Source of the DNA: Maritalea mobilis
GTDB lineage: Bacteria > Pseudomonadota > Alphaproteobacteria > Rhodobacterales > Rhodobacteraceae
Length of the DNA: 64,000 bases
Assembly (NCBI RefSeq): GCF_019800885.1
Contig: NZ_JAHVKE010000001.1
Location: forward strand, 1,736,001 to 1,800,000
Direction: 5' to 3'
Shown here: positions 61,614 to 64,000 of the stretch, in pieces
How the letters are laid out: each line of letters begins with the position of its first letter
How positions within the stretch are numbered: the stretch's first letter is position 1
Notes under the pieces: model-generated
Told to the model about the DNA's origin: nothing
What the model saw: the letters and a program-made list of their open reading frames with translations, nothing else
The model's database searches: none
Position numbers and translations under genes: made by a program

Positions 61614-63317
61614 TCATGCGACGTTCAGACCCTCGTTCGACAAGCCGTCGAGTCGCGGCATCAGCGACAACAGGTGCTGCGTGTAGGGATGTTGCGGGGC
61701 ACTGAACAGCGTTTCGGTTTCGGCCACCTCGACCAGTTGACCGTCCTTCATCACGCCGACGCGGTCGCACATCTGGCGCACCACCGGCAGGTCGTGGCTG
61801 ATGAACAGCATGGTCAGGTTCAGGTGCTCTTGCAGATCCTTGAGGATGTTGAGGATCTGCGCCTGGATCGACACGTCCAACGCGCTGGTCGGTTCGTCGC
61901 AGATCAGGAACTTGGGCTGCGTCGCAAGCGCCCGCGCGATCGAGATGCGCTGCCGCTGCCCGCCCGAGAACTCGTGCGGGTATTTCAGCCCTGCCTCGGC
62001 GCCCAGGCCGACGCGGTCCAGCAACTCGTCCACGCGTGCCTTCAGCGCAGGCCCCGACAGGATGCCGTGATGCCGGGCCGGTTCGGCGACGATCGAGTCC
62101 ACCCGCATGCGCGGGTTGAGTGAGGAATAGGGATCCTGAAAGATCATCTGGATCTCGCGGCGATACCAGTCGGGCACCCCCGATTTGCCAGCGGTCACAT
62201 CCTGTCCGCGATAGCGCACCGCGCCGCCATCCACCGGGTACAGCCCCGCGATCATCCGCGCGATGGTGGATTTGCCCGAGCCGCTTTCGCCGACAAGGCC
62301 GAACACCTCGCCCTGCCGGATCTCGAACCGGGCCTGATCGACGGCGGTGAAATACTGCCGGCGCGAGGGCAGGATCGCGCCCTTCGAGAGGAAGGTCTTT
62401 GTGATGCCATCGGCTTCGATCAGGGGCTTGCCACGTTCCGAGGCATCGGTGGGCCAGCTGCGCGCCAGGTCCTCGATATGGAACTCGGTCACGCGCCCGC
62501 CGTACGAGATCAGCGGAAAGCGCGCCAGCTTTATCGTGGGGCGCGGGACGGCGGCGATCAGCGACTTGGTATAGGGATGCTGGGGGCGGCCCAGCACGTC
62601 CGCCGTGGCGCCGCTTTCGACGACCTCGCCCTGGTACATCACCGTGACCTTGTCGGTGGTGTCGGCAATCACCCCCATGTCATGGGTGATCAGGATCACG
62701 CCCACCTGCCGCTCGCGCGCCAGTTCCTTGATCAGGTCGAGGATCTGCGCCTGGATCGACACGTCCAGCGCGGTGGTCGGCTCGTCCGCGATGATGACAT
62801 CGGGTTCCGAGCACAGCGCCAGCGCGATCACCACGCGCTGCCGCATCCCGCCCGAGAACTGGTGCGGATACTGGTTGACCCTTTCCTGCGGGTTGGGGAT
62901 GCCGACGCGCTCGATCAGCTCGACCGCGCGGGTCTCGGCCGCGTCCTCGGACAGGTCAAGATGCGCGCGAATGGTCTCGACCAGTTGCTGTTTGACGGTA
63001 AAGAGCGGGTTGAGCGAGGTCAGCGGATCCTGAAAGATCATCGAGATCTTCTTGCCCCGCAGCGCCTGCATCGCCTCGGCATCGAGACCCGAGATCTCTT
63101 CGCCCCGGAACCGGATCAGGCCGCCGGCAATGCGGCCGGGGCGTTCCAGCAGGCCCATGACCGCCGCGCCGATGGTGGATTTGCCCGCGCCGCTTTCGCC
63201 GACAAGGCCATGGATCTGGCCGGGTTCGACCGTCAGATGGGCATCCTTGACCGCGACGAAGGTCTTGCGGCGGGTCGGAAACTCGACGGTCAGGTTCTCG
63301 ATTTCCAGCAGGGACAT
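61614..63317 (-). CDS. Fused dual ATP-binding subunit of a peptide-type ABC importer
   Basis: A 567-residue protein with two complete ATPase domains. Domain 1 has GESGAGKSTIG (Walker A), the signature FSGGMRQRVVIALAL and VIIADEPTTALD (Walker B). Domain 2 has GESGSGKSTIA, FSGGQRQRISIARAL and FLICDEPTSALD, and each ends in an oligopeptide-type extension (QHPYTKSLIAAVP and QHPYTQHLLSLMP). This is the DppD/DppF fused form (GsiA/YejF type) that powers dipeptide, oligopeptide or glutathione uptake. It starts at 63317, overlapping the permease stop by one base. The solute is unknown because the binding protein is off the window. Confidence 0.95.
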   Translation of the reverse strand: MSLLEIENLTVEFPTRRKTFVAVKDAHLTVEPGQIHGLVGESGAGKSTIGAAVMGLLERPGRIAGGLIRFRGEEISGLDAEAMQALRGKKISMIFQDPLTSLNPLFTVKQQLVETIRAHLDLSEDAAETRAVELIERVGIPNPQERVNQYPHQFSGGMRQRVVIALALCSEPDVIIADEPTTALDVSIQAQILDLIKELARERQVGVILITHDMGVIADTTDKVTVMYQGEVVESGATADVLGRPQHPYTKSLIAAVPRPTIKLARFPLISYGGRVTEFHIEDLARSWPTDASERGKPLIEADGITKTFLSKGAILPSRRQYFTAVDQARFEIRQGEVFGLVGESGSGKSTIARMIAGLYPVDGGAVRYRGQDVTAGKSGVPDWYRREIQMIFQDPYSSLNPRMRVDSIVAEPARHHGILSGPALKARVDELLDRVGLGAEAGLKYPHEFSGGQRQRISIARALATQPKFLICDEPTSALDVSIQAQILNILKDLQEHLNLTMLFISHDLPVVRQMCDRVGVMKDGQLVEVAETETLFSAPQHPYTQHLLSLMPRLDGLSNEGLNVA

Positions 63318-64000
63318 CAGCGCAACCTCGGGTTCAGGGCGTCGCGAAGCCAGTCGCCCAGCAGGTTCACGGACAGGGCGAGGGCCAGCAGCGTCAGGGC
63401 CGGGAAGAACAGGATCCACCACTCGCCCGAGAACAGGAAGCCCTGGCCGATGCGGATCAGCGTGCCGAGCGAGGGCTCGGTCGGGGGCGCGCCCACGCCG
63501 AGGAAGGACAGCGTCGCCTCGGCGATGATGGCCAGCGCCAGCGAAATGGTGGCAATCACCAGAACCGGCGACAGGACATTGGGCAGGATGTGGCGCAGCA
63601 TGATCGCGAAGGACGAGCGCCCGATCAGCCGCGCGGCCTGCACGTATTCCTTGGAGCGTTCGACCAGCGTCGCGCCGCGCACGACGCGGGCGAACTGCAC
63701 CCAATCCGACAGGCCGATGGCCAGGATCAGCACCCAGATCGCCATCTGGTCGCGGTATTCGGGCGGGGTGATCCCCTTGGCGATGCCGAAGATCAGCATG
63801 GCAACCAGAATCGCGGGAAAGGTCAGCTGCACATCCGCGACGCGCATGATGATCGTTTCGGTCAGACCGCCGACATAGCCCGCGATCAGGCCAAGCGTGA
63901 CGCCGATCACAAGCGCAAGCGCCACGGCGGCAAAGCCCACGAACAAGGAGATACGCAGCCCGTAAAGGATGGTGGAAAACACGTCGCGCCCCTGGTCGTC
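63317..64000 (-). CDS. Peptide-type ABC importer permease (DppC-like), N-terminus off the window
   Basis: At least 228 residues of a DppC/OppC permease. The upstream-most visible stretch, DDQGRDVFSTILYGLRISL, is the family's periplasmic DxxGRD motif, so the protein begins farther right. About five helices follow, with the EAA loop EYVQAARLIGRSSFAIMLRHILPN before the last part and EATLSFLGVGAPPTEPSLG in the usual place. The stop codon overlaps the start of the ATPase gene (TGATG), so translation is coupled. The first part of the gene is missing at the window edge. Confidence 0.93.
   Translation of the reverse strand, partial: DDQGRDVFSTILYGLRISLFVGFAAVALALVIGVTLGLIAGYVGGLTETIIMRVADVQLTFPAILVAMLIFGIAKGITPPEYRDQMAIWVLILAIGLSDWVQFARVVRGATLVERSKEYVQAARLIGRSSFAIMLRHILPNVLSPVLVIATISLALAIIAEATLSFLGVGAPPTEPSLGTLIRIGQGFLFSGEWWILFFPALTLLALALSVNLLGDWLRDALNPRLR

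Overview
The window is high-GC DNA of an alphaproteobacterium, most likely a marine Rhodobacteraceae (Roseobacter-group) member. The signs are the ihfB-lapA-trpF-trpB order, rplY next to pth, TctCBA, TAXI-TRAP and BCCT importers, and a LuxI/FeeM-like acyltransferase. Genes are densely packed, with many 1-4 nt start/stop overlaps.

Layout. 1-8.1 kb: an alpha/beta hydrolase with a ring-cleaving VOC dioxygenase (quinone-resistance type pair), a hydrolase-nitroreductase pair, an FAH-family hydrolase, a tandem universal stress protein and a complete TctCBA importer. 8.1-20.4 kb: mostly core genes (panE-like, acyl-CoA ligase, tRNA-Ser(GCU), ychF, trpA, an FMN-dependent hydroxyacid dehydrogenase, an MFS carrier, rplY, pth, DUF2332 and DUF2237). 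20.3-22.0 kb: a three-gene module with a membrane-anchored LuxR-type regulator and two exported proteins that end in very long poly-aspartate tails, headed by a perfect 9-bp inverted repeat. 22.1-25.8 kb: ihfB-lapA-trpF-[sulfotransferase]-trpB.

26.1-33.5 kb is a signalling island: membrane histidine kinase, SAM methyltransferase, LuxI/FeeM-like N-acyltransferase, two response regulators with apparently degenerate GGDEF-like output domains, an Hpt protein and a stand-alone receiver. 33.6-35.2 kb is decayed DNA (RND pump fragment, IS5-type transposase tail, dispersed repeat) around a GFA-family gene. 35.3-38.4 kb is a thiamine salvage operon (thiM-thiE-thiD-SDR) under a TPP riboswitch. 38.5-41.8 kb holds redox and detoxification genes (DsbA-like, GST, MdaB-like quinone reductase), divergent from an HxlR regulator and a DehI-type dehalogenase.

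42.4-55.6 kb is a divergent catabolic island. Leftward run two LysR regulators, a TAXI-type TRAP importer and a RidA protein. Rightward run an aldehyde dehydrogenase, an M19-like dipeptidase lacking its usual N-terminal metal motif, an atypical BCCT carrier, a 563-residue protein I do not recognise, a DUF3726-like protein and an Ldh2-family reductase. The shared 111-bp control region carries TTCAG/CTGAA repeats. This is the best candidate for an undescribed pathway. 55.7-64 kb: a broken tryptophanyl-tRNA synthetase remnant, a second copy of the dispersed repeat, an MDR oxidoreductase, a second aldehyde dehydrogenase with GST and NAD(P)-binding partners, a DUF2189 membrane protein, an IS481-type transposase remnant and the end of a peptide-type ABC importer operon that runs off the right edge.
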